Program-made: the position numbers and the translations under genes
Assembly (NCBI GenBank): GCA_040081075.1
Contig: JBEBHJ010000001.1
Span: 1-64,000, forward strand
Length of the DNA: 64,000 nt
Origin: JANJUB01 sp040081075
Lineage (GTDB): Bacteria > Armatimonadota > Fimbriimonadia > Fimbriimonadales > Fimbriimonadaceae
Reading direction: 5' to 3'
Shown here: positions 17,606 through 26,228 of the stretch, piece after piece
Position numbering within the stretch: position 1 is the stretch's first letter
Layout: each line of letters begins with the position of its first letter
Notes under the pieces: generated by a model
The model's input: only the letters and a program-made list of their open reading frames with translations
The model's database searches: none
What the model was told of the DNA's origin: nothing

Positions 17606-18247
17606 TTACCACCCCTCGTAGCTTTCCATCTGCATTTCCTGGATTACGAGCACGGCCCCTGACCCAATCTCGATGGAAAAAATGTCGGTGGTGGCAATAT
17701 TAGAGAGGCTGAGGTTGGCCCCAAGTTCGAGGTGTTCTCCCTTGATTTCCCATTCAAGCCCTTGGGTCGCGACAGGATTGGTGGGCAGCAGAGGAAGTAT
17801 CGACACCATTTGCCCCTTTTTTGACCCAATTTGCCTGATCGACGGTCCCTTGAGGAGGGTCGCCAAACCGGTTCTTAGAATTACTCGAATATTGAGAGGC
17901 GATCTCAAAAAAGATCCTAAACCCGCGAGGACGTGATCCAGGCGGTCGCCTTCGAAGCCAATGATCGTTACTGCATCATGACCCCTTTCTGTTATGTATT
18001 TGAGAAGCTTGTCACAATCCGATAAGTTTTGATCATGAATCTTAACGATATCGGTCGAATCATGGAATTGCGATGGGTCTGATGAGTCGAAATCTCCAAT
18101 GGCTACATGGGCAAGATGCCCGGCGCTAAGCAAAAGATCAGCCCCGCGATCAGCTGCGATCAATATGTCTGCCTTTGCGGCCCAAAACCTTAACAATGGC
18201 TCGGGAGTGTCGTTTCCGCCCAGGACTCCTAAAATGCGCTTTTCCAT
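17606..18247 (-). CDS. Thiamine pyrophosphokinase
   Basis: A 213-residue enzyme making thiamine diphosphate from thiamine and ATP. Motifs: AADRGADLLLSAG, AIGDFDSSDP with metal-binding acidic residues, SDCDKLLKYI (in place of the common TDxxxA), and GFEGDRLDHVLAGLG. The C-terminal domain has the beta-sandwich pattern (GLEWEIKG, LSLSNIA) that closes the thiamine site. No thiamine-synthesis genes or TPP riboswitch were seen. It is divergent from dnaA. Confidence 0.87.
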   Translation of the reverse strand: MEKRILGVLGGNDTPEPLLRFWAAKADILIAADRGADLLLSAGHLAHVAIGDFDSSDPSQFHDSTDIVKIHDQNLSDCDKLLKYITERGHDAVTIIGFEGDRLDHVLAGLGSFLRSPLNIRVILRTGLATLLKGPSIRQIGSKKGQMVSILPLLPTNPVATQGLEWEIKGEHLELGANLSLSNIATTDIFSIEIGSGAVLVIQEMQMESYEGW

Positions 18248-18443
18248 AGTGAAATTGTACTTTTCCTCGGGTTTTCCACGACGTGTGAATACTTCATGTA
18301 GACGCTTGACAACTATCCAGGTTCATGCATGAAAAACGTTGAAAAAAGTCGAAAAAAGTATCTTCTGAAGCTATTCGCGAGAAAAAGAATCGCTTCATTG
18401 GGTTTTTTGGGGCTCCTTGCCGCTCTTTTTCTGCCATTTACTC

Positions 18444-18472
18444 TTGCACGGTTTGAAATGGTTCGCTATACT
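18444..18472 (+). promoter_or_regulatory. Sigma70-type promoter for dnaA
   Basis: TTGCAC (18444-18449) and TATACT (18467-18472) are separated by exactly 17 bases. Transcription would start near 18479, giving a leader of about 45 bases. That leader contains a 5-bp hairpin with an AAAA loop (CCGCA/TGCGG, 18493-18506). No cluster of DnaA boxes is visible in the 275-base gap upstream. Confidence 0.6.
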
Positions 18473-18522
18473 CCTCTTCCTAATGGGGGAAACCGCAAAA
18501 ATGCGGGCTCCAACGAGAGCAA

Positions 18523-19893
18523 ATGGATCAGTTAACACTTTCAGATAGACCAGACGTTATACAACTCTCTTTCGCGTGGGATCAAGCGCAAAGACGCATT
18601 AAAGGACAAGTCCCGCAGGCCGCTTATGACCGATTCATAAAGCCGCTAACCCCCCTCCGCTTGAGCAACGGTGTGGCTACATTCAACGCGCCCGGAAGTT
18701 TTGTAAGAGATTGGGTCAATCAAAAATTCCGCCAGCAGCTTGAGCGCATTCTTAGCGATGAGCTTGGTCGAGTCGTAACAGTGGCATTCGAGACTCTGCC
18801 TCGGCAAAAGGCGGAGATCGCCCAGGATACGGCCATTAAAGCGACCCCCGGGGTAGTTGATTCGGGTCGCTTTAAGCCCAATGAGCGATTTACCTTTGAA
18901 CGGTTTGTGGTGGGCCAAAGCAATCGCCTTGCTTACGCAGGAGCCAAGGCCGTAACCAATGAGCCCGGTGGAAAATTCAACCCGTTGTTCATCTATGGCG
19001 ATTCGGGATTGGGGAAAACTCACTTGCTTCATGCTATTGCAAACGAGTTGCAACAAAATGATCCTAGCGTCCATGTCGCGTACGTTACTGCTCAACAATT
19101 CGCCGAGGATTTCGTGCAAGCCCTTCAAACGAATCGGATTGATCAGTTCCGAAGAGCTCAGAGGAACGTTAGCGTTTGGCTGGTGGATGACATCCAGTTT
19201 GTGGCGGGACGAGACAAAACTCAAGAAGAACTTTTCCACACGTTCAACTACCTTCACTCCCTTGGCAAGCAAATCGTGCTAATCGCCGACCGTCCGCCGC
19301 GCGACCTTCAACTCATGGATGAGCGCCTTCGTTCACGGTTTGAGGCGGGGTTGGTCGCCGACATTCAGATGCCGGACACAGAGACCAGATGTGCCATTTT
19401 GTTGAATAAGGCTGAACAAGATGGTCTGGAGCTCCCCAACGACGTCGCCATGTTTCTGGCTGAAAGCGTGCCCGGTAATGTAAGGATCTTGGAGGGAGCC
19501 CTGACCCGCCTTGGAGCTCAGGCGAGCATTTCCGATAGCCTGGTTACGGTGGAACTCGCCAAATCCTTGGTTGAGCAACACTATCGCAGCGGCATCCTTT
19601 CTAAGCCAACGTTCAGCCAAATTGTTGGGGCGGTGAGCCGCTTCTATGAGGTTCCGGTTGACGAGATCAAGGGAGTAAGAAGGCAAGCCCCAATTGTTCA
19701 TGCGCGACACGTTGCAGTTTTCATCACGCGTGAAATGACCGGCGACAGTTGGAAACACATCGGCACCCTGCTGGGGGACCGAGACCACACGTCGATGATG
19801 CACGGGTATCAAAAGATAAACGAGATGGTCAGATCAGACCGAGCGCTACGTAGCGAGGTTCGCCAAATAATGCGGACTCTGCAACCGAATTAG
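18523..19893 (+). CDS. dnaA: Chromosomal replication initiator DnaA
   Basis: A 456-residue initiator of normal length. Domain I spans ~15-90 (YDRFIKPL, VRDWVNQKF). The AAA+ domain has Walker A GDSGLGKTH at 159-167, Walker B VWLVDDIQFVAG, and the sensor/arginine-finger region DERLRSRFEAGL. Domain IV carries the DNA-binding signature GDRDHTSMMHGYQKI, where many bacteria have GRDHTTVIHA. dnaN, recF and gyrB, the usual neighbours, are absent; thiamine pyrophosphokinase lies upstream and a small membrane protein gene lies convergent downstream with a four-base stop overlap (TTAG). Confidence 0.96.
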   Translation: MDQLTLSDRPDVIQLSFAWDQAQRRIKGQVPQAAYDRFIKPLTPLRLSNGVATFNAPGSFVRDWVNQKFRQQLERILSDELGRVVTVAFETLPRQKAEIAQDTAIKATPGVVDSGRFKPNERFTFERFVVGQSNRLAYAGAKAVTNEPGGKFNPLFIYGDSGLGKTHLLHAIANELQQNDPSVHVAYVTAQQFAEDFVQALQTNRIDQFRRAQRNVSVWLVDDIQFVAGRDKTQEELFHTFNYLHSLGKQIVLIADRPPRDLQLMDERLRSRFEAGLVADIQMPDTETRCAILLNKAEQDGLELPNDVAMFLAESVPGNVRILEGALTRLGAQASISDSLVTVELAKSLVEQHYRSGILSKPTFSQIVGAVSRFYEVPVDEIKGVRRQAPIVHARHVAVFITREMTGDSWKHIGTLLGDRDHTSMMHGYQKINEMVRSDRALRSEVRQIMRTLQPN

Positions 19894-20231
19894 CCGCCAT
19901 CAACAGGCATTGAGGTCGGCGGCGGTTCGGAAACCGGGGGCGTCACCGTTGGGGCTGCTTCCTCGGTAACTGGCTTCGGTTTAGCACGCTTACGGCGCGG
20001 TCTCTTTCCAATCACGGCGCGGGATGCCTTGATTTCTTTACCGATTTTCGAGTTGACCTCAACCGCAGGCGGATCGTAACTCCGCTTCGTCACCTTTATG
20101 GTTGATTCGTCCGCATCAGTTTTTGAAGAAGTAACGGGCATGTTGAGCCACGTATAGCCAGCCGCGCCGACTAGCACAACCGGCACAACAAACCAAAAAG
20201 CCATGGTCTTCAAAACTGAAGAAGCGCGCAT
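19890..20231 (-). CDS. Small single-pass membrane protein with Pro-rich tail
   Basis: 113 residues. One membrane segment at ~10-31 (FWFVVPVVLVGAAGYTWL) is followed by a basic region (KRPRRKRAKPKP) and a Pro/Thr-rich C-terminus ending in PPPTSMPVDGG. It could be a type II anchored envelope linker, though the positive residues sit distal to the helix. I recognise no family. It diverges from the gene at 20277. Confidence 0.6.
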   Translation of the reverse strand: MRASSVLKTMAFWFVVPVVLVGAAGYTWLNMPVTSSKTDADESTIKVTKRSYDPPAVEVNSKIGKEIKASRAVIGKRPRRKRAKPKPVTEEAAPTVTPPVSEPPPTSMPVDGG

Positions 20232-20276
20232 CTCTCTATTAGATTCTAGCAGGTGGTACCCTGTTCCTTAGGGTCG

Positions 20277-21848
20277 ATGATGAATTGTTTCGCTTCTGAG
20301 GTGGATTTTTTGACCGAACTGCCCATCTTGGAAGCTGTGTCCCTCACGGTCGACACGGCGCGGTCTAGCTCGTACCCTTTCCCGGAACTTCGAATAACCA
20401 ATCGTCTGCAAGCGCTCACTATGCGTGCCATCCAGCTGCAGAACCGTTGGCTTAAGATCATCCTCTTGCCCGATCTTGGCGGCAGAATCGTCAAGATCCA
20501 GTCGACATATGATAGTCATGAGTTCCTCATGTTCTCGCCAATATTTGCCGCGGGCGGGCGGCGTGGCGCAGACCTCCAGACAGGACTAGAGGTCTGTTTT
20601 GATGGGCACCCCCGCCTAAATTCTCTCGGACCGACCGAATCGGACTTTACCGAAGATGAGAATGGAGCTCGGGCCGTGGTTTATGAAGCCGCCGCCGGCG
20701 AGCCCTTGGCTTGGCACTTGTTTGCAACCCTGCCTCCTGATCAGGCTTGCCTGGATTTGGAATTACGCGTTTACAATCGTAGTTGGGAAACGGTTCGGGC
20801 ACGACCGGGACTTCGATTTCCCACGGGCTCTGGCATTGGCATTACGGGAGATGCAGATGCCGAAGTAGAGTTTTCAGCTCACCAAACCGAAACATTTCAC
20901 TTTCGGATCATTCCAACTCGTTTTTGTTCAGGGCGAGAATGCAAAATTACGCAAATGGGGATGCTGGCCCTGGGCGAAGACATTTCGTTTGAGCCAACTT
21001 GCGAACTTGAAGGCAAGGCGGATGTCCGCCTGCGAACCGGTGAGACCCTCAGTGCGCCTTTTGCGGCCACCCCTGACCGTGCGTTTACGTCTGCTCTCCC
21101 TGGGCCGGTTGAAGAAGTGGCTATCATCGCGGCGAACGGTGATGTTCTTTCACGCTTCCCAGCGCTTGATGTCACCGTCGCGACGCTTCCAGGTCAAGTC
21201 TTAGCCACCCAAGAGTTGATCGAGTTCCCTCGGGCTGCCTTGGGAGAGAGAGCGAAATTTGAAGCACTGCGGACGCTCAACGCGATTCGGGTTGGGAACG
21301 CCGTTGCCGCGGAGTCGGCATTGAACCAAGCGATGACATTCAATGCCGACGATCCGTGGTTATGGTGGCTCAAAAGTCGCCTGGATAGCGAAAACGACGA
21401 GGCCCTTCCGAACGCTCACTTCCTTTCGCCCTTTGAGCCCGTTCTGAGGGCACAAGGCTTTCTCAATCAGAATCATCAGGTGGCCGAACCCAGCCCGCTT
21501 GTCGCGCCCTTAGCGGCAAACCCCGATGCACTTATTGATATTGCTTGCCAACTTTTTGAACTGCATGATTATGAGAGCTTGAGCCGTTGGGTCGATGAAT
21601 GCCTTCGCCACCGCGAAGTTTCGATGTTGAGATATCTGCTAGCGGATGCCCTCTTTGAGAACAGCCGTATGGACGTTGAAGCGGCGACGAACGTGCGCAA
21701 GGCATCGGATTCGCCGATCAATCCCCCTTATCCTTGGCGAGAAGTTGAGTTTATGGTCTTATCAAGGCTGCTTACGCGATTTCCTGGTGACTCCCGGATC
21801 GCAGAGTTACTGGCAATGATGGGCGCTTCGCGCTACAATCCTAAATAG
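20277..21848 (+). CDS. DUF5107-like sugar-mutarotase-fold protein with helical C-terminus
   Basis: A 523-residue protein starting at the ATG at 20277, with AGGG a few bases upstream. Residues ~40-290 resemble DUF5107 proteins of the galactose-mutarotase/beta-supersandwich fold: NRWLKIILLPDLGGRIVKI, HEFLMFSP and a region around GLEVCFDGHPRLNSLGP. The C-terminal ~190 residues are helical, TPR-like (AVAAESALNQAMTFNADDPWLW). The family often accompanies carbohydrate-processing genes; none is adjacent. The enzymatic role is unknown. It is followed 2 bases later by the YvlD-type gene. Confidence 0.65.
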   Translation: MMNCFASEVDFLTELPILEAVSLTVDTARSSSYPFPELRITNRLQALTMRAIQLQNRWLKIILLPDLGGRIVKIQSTYDSHEFLMFSPIFAAGGRRGADLQTGLEVCFDGHPRLNSLGPTESDFTEDENGARAVVYEAAAGEPLAWHLFATLPPDQACLDLELRVYNRSWETVRARPGLRFPTGSGIGITGDADAEVEFSAHQTETFHFRIIPTRFCSGRECKITQMGMLALGEDISFEPTCELEGKADVRLRTGETLSAPFAATPDRAFTSALPGPVEEVAIIAANGDVLSRFPALDVTVATLPGQVLATQELIEFPRAALGERAKFEALRTLNAIRVGNAVAAESALNQAMTFNADDPWLWWLKSRLDSENDEALPNAHFLSPFEPVLRAQGFLNQNHQVAEPSPLVAPLAANPDALIDIACQLFELHDYESLSRWVDECLRHREVSMLRYLLADALFENSRMDVEAATNVRKASDSPINPPYPWREVEFMVLSRLLTRFPGDSRIAELLAMMGASRYNPK

Positions 21849-21850
21849 AA

Positions 21851-22252
21851 ATGTTGAAGCGCTGGCTGATCCATACTTTCGCCGTGATTGGGGCGGCGAT
21901 ACTAGCCAACCTTTTTGGCCTTGGATTTGCCGTCCACCTGACTAGCCTGACCGACTTCATTGTGCTGATGTTTGGAGTCGCGGTGCTCGGGTTTCTGAAT
22001 TCCACGATAGGCCCGATCCTGAAGTTCCTCTCTTTTCCCGTCATTCTCATCACGCTCGGCCTTTTTGCGCTGGTCATCAACGCCTTGGTGCTGATGCTCG
22101 CGGGCTCGCTTCAATGGGGCTTCCACTTCACCCAGGAAGGTTTCCCGAAGTTCGTTACCGCCCTCATCGTAAGCGTGTTCATCGCAATTCTCAACGGAAT
22201 GATCAGTGGTCTTTTCGGTGGTGACTCAAAACGGGCAAGGGAGGACGATTGA
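21851..22252 (+). CDS. YvlD-type four-helix membrane protein (PF04020 family)
   Basis: 133 residues with four hydrophobic helices. The NSTIGPILKFLSFPVILITLG block is the diagnostic core of the family named mycobacteriophage-holin type 4 superfamily IV (YvlD in Bacillus). In ordinary chromosomes these are envelope proteins of unknown function, not phage holins, and there are no phage genes here. It ends in a charged tail (SKRAREDD) whose stop overlaps the TTG start of yvcK. Confidence 0.8.
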   Translation: MLKRWLIHTFAVIGAAILANLFGLGFAVHLTSLTDFIVLMFGVAVLGFLNSTIGPILKFLSFPVILITLGLFALVINALVLMLAGSLQWGFHFTQEGFPKFVTALIVSVFIAILNGMISGLFGGDSKRAREDD

Positions 22253-23562
22253 TCCGACCGCGAAAATTGCGACAAATCCTCGCTCCCGCTCGAGGCGCCC
22301 GAAAAACCGTGCTTATCCTCGTGCTGGGCTTTGCGATTTTCATATGTGGATTCGCCATTTCGTTCAAAGACAGAATCCCGACGCTGCTTGAGTGGATGTC
22401 ACGCCAAGTTGACGCGTTACTGGGCGCAGCCGTGGCTCCTGAGAGCATGGATTGGTCGAGGCACATCCTTGGGGGCGGCATGCTTCTCCTGGGTTTCTAT
22501 TTGCTCATTCAGGGGGTTCGATCTGGGTTTCGTCACGTTTTTGAAACGGTTAACCCCGATACGGGCGGGCGGCTCGCTCGAATTTACCGGCGTCGACTTC
22601 AGCTCGCACAAGGCTACAAGATCGTTGTTTTGGGCGGCGGTACGGGTCTGAGCACGCTGCTAAGGGGTCTCAAGCAACAAACCTCGAACATTACCGCGGT
22701 GGTAACGGTCACGGATGATGGCGGCAGCAGCGGAAAGCTAATCCAAGAAAAGGGAATCATTCCTCCGGGAGACATTCGAAACTGCTTGGTCGCGCTTGCA
22801 GACGCCGAAAAGTCGATGACCGATCTGTTCCAATATCGGTTTTCTAGCGACTCGGGAAATTTGAGCGGGCACTCAATGGGAAACTTGCTGATTGCTGCCC
22901 TTTCCGATCAGGCGAGGGGCGATTTTGAACGAGCAATTGAGATAGCTTCTGATGTTTTGGCGATTCGTGGGCGGGTCGTTCCTTCAACTCTCAGTCACGT
23001 GAGCCTGCGGGCGCTAATGGAAGATGGAACGGAGGTGACGGGAGAAACCGAAGTTGCGGGCTCCCAGAAGCGCATCCGACGCATTTATCTCTGCCCCGAG
23101 GATGCGAAACCCTATCAGGCCGCAATCGAGGCCATTATGGAGGCCGACTTAATTTGTATTGGCCCCGGAAGCGTTTTTACGAGCGTCATCCCCAACCTGC
23201 TCGTACCGGGCATTGCGAACGCGCTTGAGAACTCGCCTGCTCATAAGGTTTACATCTGTAATGTGATGACGCAGCGCGGCGAGAGCGACGCATTTTCGGC
23301 TTCGGAACATGTCTCCGCTGTCATGGCCAATGTGGATCGGAAGATTTTTGATTACGTGATGATCAATACTGCGCAGCCTAGCCAAGCCGCCACTGAAAAG
23401 TACCGCGGTGCCGGTCAGGTGTTGGTCGAGGCTGACGTGGAGCGAATCAAATCCATGGGCTATCAACCCCTGCCGGGGGATTATATGAGTGAGACTGACC
23501 TCGTTCGTCATGACCCGATGAAGCTATCGGCTCGGCTGATTCGCCTGTTGGAGAAGCGATGA
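22249..23562 (+). CDS. yvcK: YvcK/CofD-family UDP-sugar-binding protein
   Basis: 437 residues. The C-terminal ~310 residues are the YvcK/gluconeogenesis-factor domain: VVLGGGTGLSTLLRGLK, VTVTDDGGSSGKL, PPGDIRNCLVAL, SGHSMGNLLIAAL and GPGSVFTSVIPNLL. The N-terminal ~100 residues add two membrane segments (~17-38 and ~72-90), placing the domain at the inner membrane; many homologues lack them. YvcK proteins bind UDP-GlcNAc and affect cell-wall growth and carbon use. TTG start, coupled to the preceding gene. It overlaps gmk by four bases. Confidence 0.9.
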   Translation: MIRPRKLRQILAPARGARKTVLILVLGFAIFICGFAISFKDRIPTLLEWMSRQVDALLGAAVAPESMDWSRHILGGGMLLLGFYLLIQGVRSGFRHVFETVNPDTGGRLARIYRRRLQLAQGYKIVVLGGGTGLSTLLRGLKQQTSNITAVVTVTDDGGSSGKLIQEKGIIPPGDIRNCLVALADAEKSMTDLFQYRFSSDSGNLSGHSMGNLLIAALSDQARGDFERAIEIASDVLAIRGRVVPSTLSHVSLRALMEDGTEVTGETEVAGSQKRIRRIYLCPEDAKPYQAAIEAIMEADLICIGPGSVFTSVIPNLLVPGIANALENSPAHKVYICNVMTQRGESDAFSASEHVSAVMANVDRKIFDYVMINTAQPSQAATEKYRGAGQVLVEADVERIKSMGYQPLPGDYMSETDLVRHDPMKLSARLIRLLEKR

Positions 23563-24104
23563 ACGGCAAGCTCGTGATTTTCAGCGGACCCAGCGGGGTG
23601 GGAAAGGACACGCTTCTGGACGCGTGGCACGAGGCGAACCCCAAAGTAACCCGCGTCGTTGCTTACACAAGCCGCGCCCCCCGGGAGGGAGAGGTTGATG
23701 GCGTTTCTTACCACTTCGTGTCGCGGGAGGAGTTCACGCGTAAAGTCGAACATGGCGACTTTCTTGAGTACAAGGAAGTGCACGGAAACTTATACGCAAC
23801 GCCACTAGCGGATATGGAACGAATGCTTGAGGCGGGATTAATCGCTGTCCTCAAAATCGATGTCCAAGGAGCGTTGACCGTGATGGAATTGCGTCCCGAT
23901 GCAATAACCATCTTTGTACAGCCGCCGAGTTGGGAGGAACTTGAGAGGCGTATTCGAGTTCGAGGTTTGGATGACCCCGCGACCATTGAGAAGCGACTCA
24001 TGAATGCCCGCGACGAAGTCGCACATGCGGGCGCCTACCAGCACCAAATCACCAACGACTCGATCGAAAGGGCGGTAAGAGAACTTGAGGGGACCGTTCT
24101 TTGA
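23559..24104 (+). CDS. gmk: Guanylate kinase
   Basis: A 181-residue cytoplasmic enzyme phosphorylating GMP to GDP. The P-loop FSGPSGVGKDTLL is at the N-terminus, followed by TSRAPREGEVDGVSYHFVSREEF (GMP-binding Arg and Tyr), FLEYKEVHGNLYATP, and VLKIDVQGA. The usual order gmk-rpoZ-coaBC is shortened: coaBC starts inside the gmk stop with no omega-subunit gene between them. Confidence 0.94.
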   Translation: MNGKLVIFSGPSGVGKDTLLDAWHEANPKVTRVVAYTSRAPREGEVDGVSYHFVSREEFTRKVEHGDFLEYKEVHGNLYATPLADMERMLEAGLIAVLKIDVQGALTVMELRPDAITIFVQPPSWEELERRIRVRGLDDPATIEKRLMNARDEVAHAGAYQHQITNDSIERAVRELEGTVL

Positions 24105-25279
24105 GGAAAGTCGTTCTGGGGGTTTGCGGTAGCGTTGCGGCTTATCGCGCCGCAGATTTGGCGCGCGAATTAATGAGGGCCGGATGCTCGGTGCGAGTTT
24201 GCCTAACTGATTCTGCTCAGAAATTCGTAACCCCCGCCCTTTTCGAAGCCTTAACCGGGAATCCCTGCTTGATTGACACGTTCGAAGAGCCGGAAGTGGG
24301 CCGAATGGTTCACATTGATTGGGCCAGAGAAGCAGACCTTGTCGTGGTTGCGCCTGCAACAGCGAATACGATAAACAAAATCGCGGCCGGATTTGCCGAC
24401 GATTTGTTGACCACTATGCTGCTTGCCTACGACGGCCCGTTAGTGGTGGCGCCGGCGATGAACCCCACGATGTATCAAAACGAGACGGTTCAAGCTTCGT
24501 TGCGGCAACTGGTTGAGCGCGGCGTGTTCGTCATTGAACCCACGGAAGGGGATGTTGCCTGCGGAGAGAATGGACAAGGAAAGCTTGCTTCAGTCGGGCA
24601 TCTCGCCCAAGACGTCAACTCAATCATGTCGAGAACCCAAATCCTGGCCGGGATGTCAGTCTTGATCACATCGGGTCCGACCCAAGAACCTATGGATGAC
24701 GTTCGGTATTTGTCCAATCGCTCATCGGGGAAAATGGGAGCTGCCCTCGCCCGTGCCGCTCTCCTTCTGGGAGCGAACGTAACTGTAATCACAGGCCCGA
24801 CAGCGGTTTCACTGCCTTTGGCCGCGACGGTGATTCGGGTTAACACTGCCGAAGAAATGTTGACCGCGGCTCAAGCAAACCTCGCCGCCAAAGATTGGAT
24901 CATTGGCGCTGCAGCCGTGGCTGATTACCGTCCGGCCAAACCTTTTGCCGGCAAGATGCGGCGATCATCAGACGACTTGACGATTGAATTGGCCCCCAAC
25001 CCGGACATCATTGCAACTTTGGCTAAGCTTGCAAACCCTAAGCAGCGCGTTGTAGGCTTTGCGGCGGAGCCAACTGGTGACACTTCAATAGCTCGAGAGA
25101 AAATCCAACGAAAGGGTCTTTACGCAATCGCGGCGAATGATGTCTCAAGGATGGACATTGGCTTTGGTGCCGATCAAAATGAGTTAGTGCTCATTCGAGC
25201 CGACGGCTCGTCTAGCTCGAGTGGCACGCGCTCAAAACTGCAGGTAGCGCTTTGGCTCTTCGAAGAATTAGTGGGCTAA
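24101..25279 (+). CDS. coaBC: Phosphopantothenoylcysteine decarboxylase/synthetase CoaBC
   Basis: A 392-residue bifunctional enzyme of coenzyme A synthesis. The CoaC flavoprotein half (~1-180) has GVCGSVAAYRAADLAREL, the active-site His in VHIDWAREADL, and APAMNPTMYQN. The CoaB half has TSGPTQEPMDDVRYLSNRSSGKMG, AAAVADYRPA and a VVGFAAE strand. It joins phosphopantothenate to cysteine and then decarboxylates the product. TTG start at 24101 overlapping gmk. The stop overlaps the convergent gene by four bases (CTAA). Confidence 0.94.
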   Translation: MRKVVLGVCGSVAAYRAADLARELMRAGCSVRVCLTDSAQKFVTPALFEALTGNPCLIDTFEEPEVGRMVHIDWAREADLVVVAPATANTINKIAAGFADDLLTTMLLAYDGPLVVAPAMNPTMYQNETVQASLRQLVERGVFVIEPTEGDVACGENGQGKLASVGHLAQDVNSIMSRTQILAGMSVLITSGPTQEPMDDVRYLSNRSSGKMGAALARAALLLGANVTVITGPTAVSLPLAATVIRVNTAEEMLTAAQANLAAKDWIIGAAAVADYRPAKPFAGKMRRSSDDLTIELAPNPDIIATLAKLANPKQRVVGFAAEPTGDTSIAREKIQRKGLYAIAANDVSRMDIGFGADQNELVLIRADGSSSSSGTRSKLQVALWLFEELVG

Positions 25280-26166
25280 GCCTTTGGCGCAGCGAGCAAA
25301 TTGGCTACTTCAGCGGCGGCCGCAGCTTCCACATCGGCTCTATAATAGGAATCAAGCGCTGTTCCACTCTTTTTGCTGAGCGCGGCTCCAACCTTCTTGT
25401 CGTTTGCCATGCCAAGCACGATGTCGTTAAGTTCGAAACTCCGCCCATCAATTCCGTAATGGGTCAACACCTGAGTCATGGCGACAACGACATATCGGGC
25501 GATCTCGCGGGCAAAAAGGCTTGTCTTGCTTGAAGATAGCTCGCCCTTTTCGACGTAAGAGCGACAAGTTTTTACATTGTATGAGTGCGTAGTTCGACAC
25601 GTTAGCGGCCGATCTGCATAGATAAGGCACTTTCCCTCTTCATTTAGCGGGCATAGTCTTGTCGAACGGAGGATGGCATTCGGACCTAGCTTATCCGTCT
25701 CAGCCACATAGTTCTTAACGCGATCAAGGACGGCCTCACGTTGATCGTCGGAGAGCGCCTGGATGGCGCGTTGGACTTGGGCAGCATTACCCACTTTCAC
25801 CGTTACGCGCACATAGCAACACCAGTTGCAACCGGGTTTGCAATCGGGATCAACCTTAACTCGTTCATGGAAGAGTCGCGCCGCAATAGCTTGGAATTTA
25901 TCTAACGCGAGGTTTGTTTCACTTGAGAAATCGGCGAGGCTCTCGGTGGTGACCGCTTTTCCAAAGTTTCTGATTCCAGCAGCAATCACTTCCTCATAAA
26001 CTGCTTCCGAAAGAACCAGAATCTGACTCACGTCACAAGGGGGATAGTTCAGAGGAAACTCCGCTTCGGAAATCAGCTTATGTGCGACTTCCCTCGCTGA
26101 GTGAATATCTCTTGCCTCCATCTCCTGGCTTTTGCGCTCTAGTTTTAAGCGGCTGGACTTACCCAT
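25276..26166 (-). CDS. YkgJ-like CxxxCxxCC cluster protein
   Basis: About 296 residues from the ATG at 26166; an in-frame ATG at 26205 is possible. The centre has the UPF0153/YkgJ cysteine pattern: CKPGCNWCC, then CPLNEEGKC, then DRPLTCRTTHSYNVKTC, probably binding a metal or Fe-S cluster. N- and C-terminal helical parts are family-variable. Function unknown. It diverges from asnS with 62 bases between starts. Confidence 0.75.
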   Translation of the reverse strand: MGKSSRLKLERKSQEMEARDIHSAREVAHKLISEAEFPLNYPPCDVSQILVLSEAVYEEVIAAGIRNFGKAVTTESLADFSSETNLALDKFQAIAARLFHERVKVDPDCKPGCNWCCYVRVTVKVGNAAQVQRAIQALSDDQREAVLDRVKNYVAETDKLGPNAILRSTRLCPLNEEGKCLIYADRPLTCRTTHSYNVKTCRSYVEKGELSSSKTSLFAREIARYVVVAMTQVLTHYGIDGRSFELNDIVLGMANDKKVGAALSKKSGTALDSYYRADVEAAAAAEVANLLAAPKA

Positions 26167-26228
26167 GGCTGAACAATCTACCCGCAAAATCCAAGCCAAC
26201 TCCATTTCCGCGTAAAATTAGCCCTCAA

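Noticed and set aside
18329..18535. 68-codon ORF with a hydrophobic stretch upstream of dnaA
   Set aside because: It runs into the dnaA start, contains the dnaA promoter and leader hairpin, and has no Shine-Dalgarno or recognisable family; most likely chance.
18646..19272. 208-codon minus-strand ORF inside dnaA
   Set aside because: Antisense shadow of a well-conserved gene; its translation shows no domain pattern.
21851..22252. Phage holin
   Set aside because: The family name is historical; these YvlD-like proteins occur in ordinary chromosomes and no phage genes are present.
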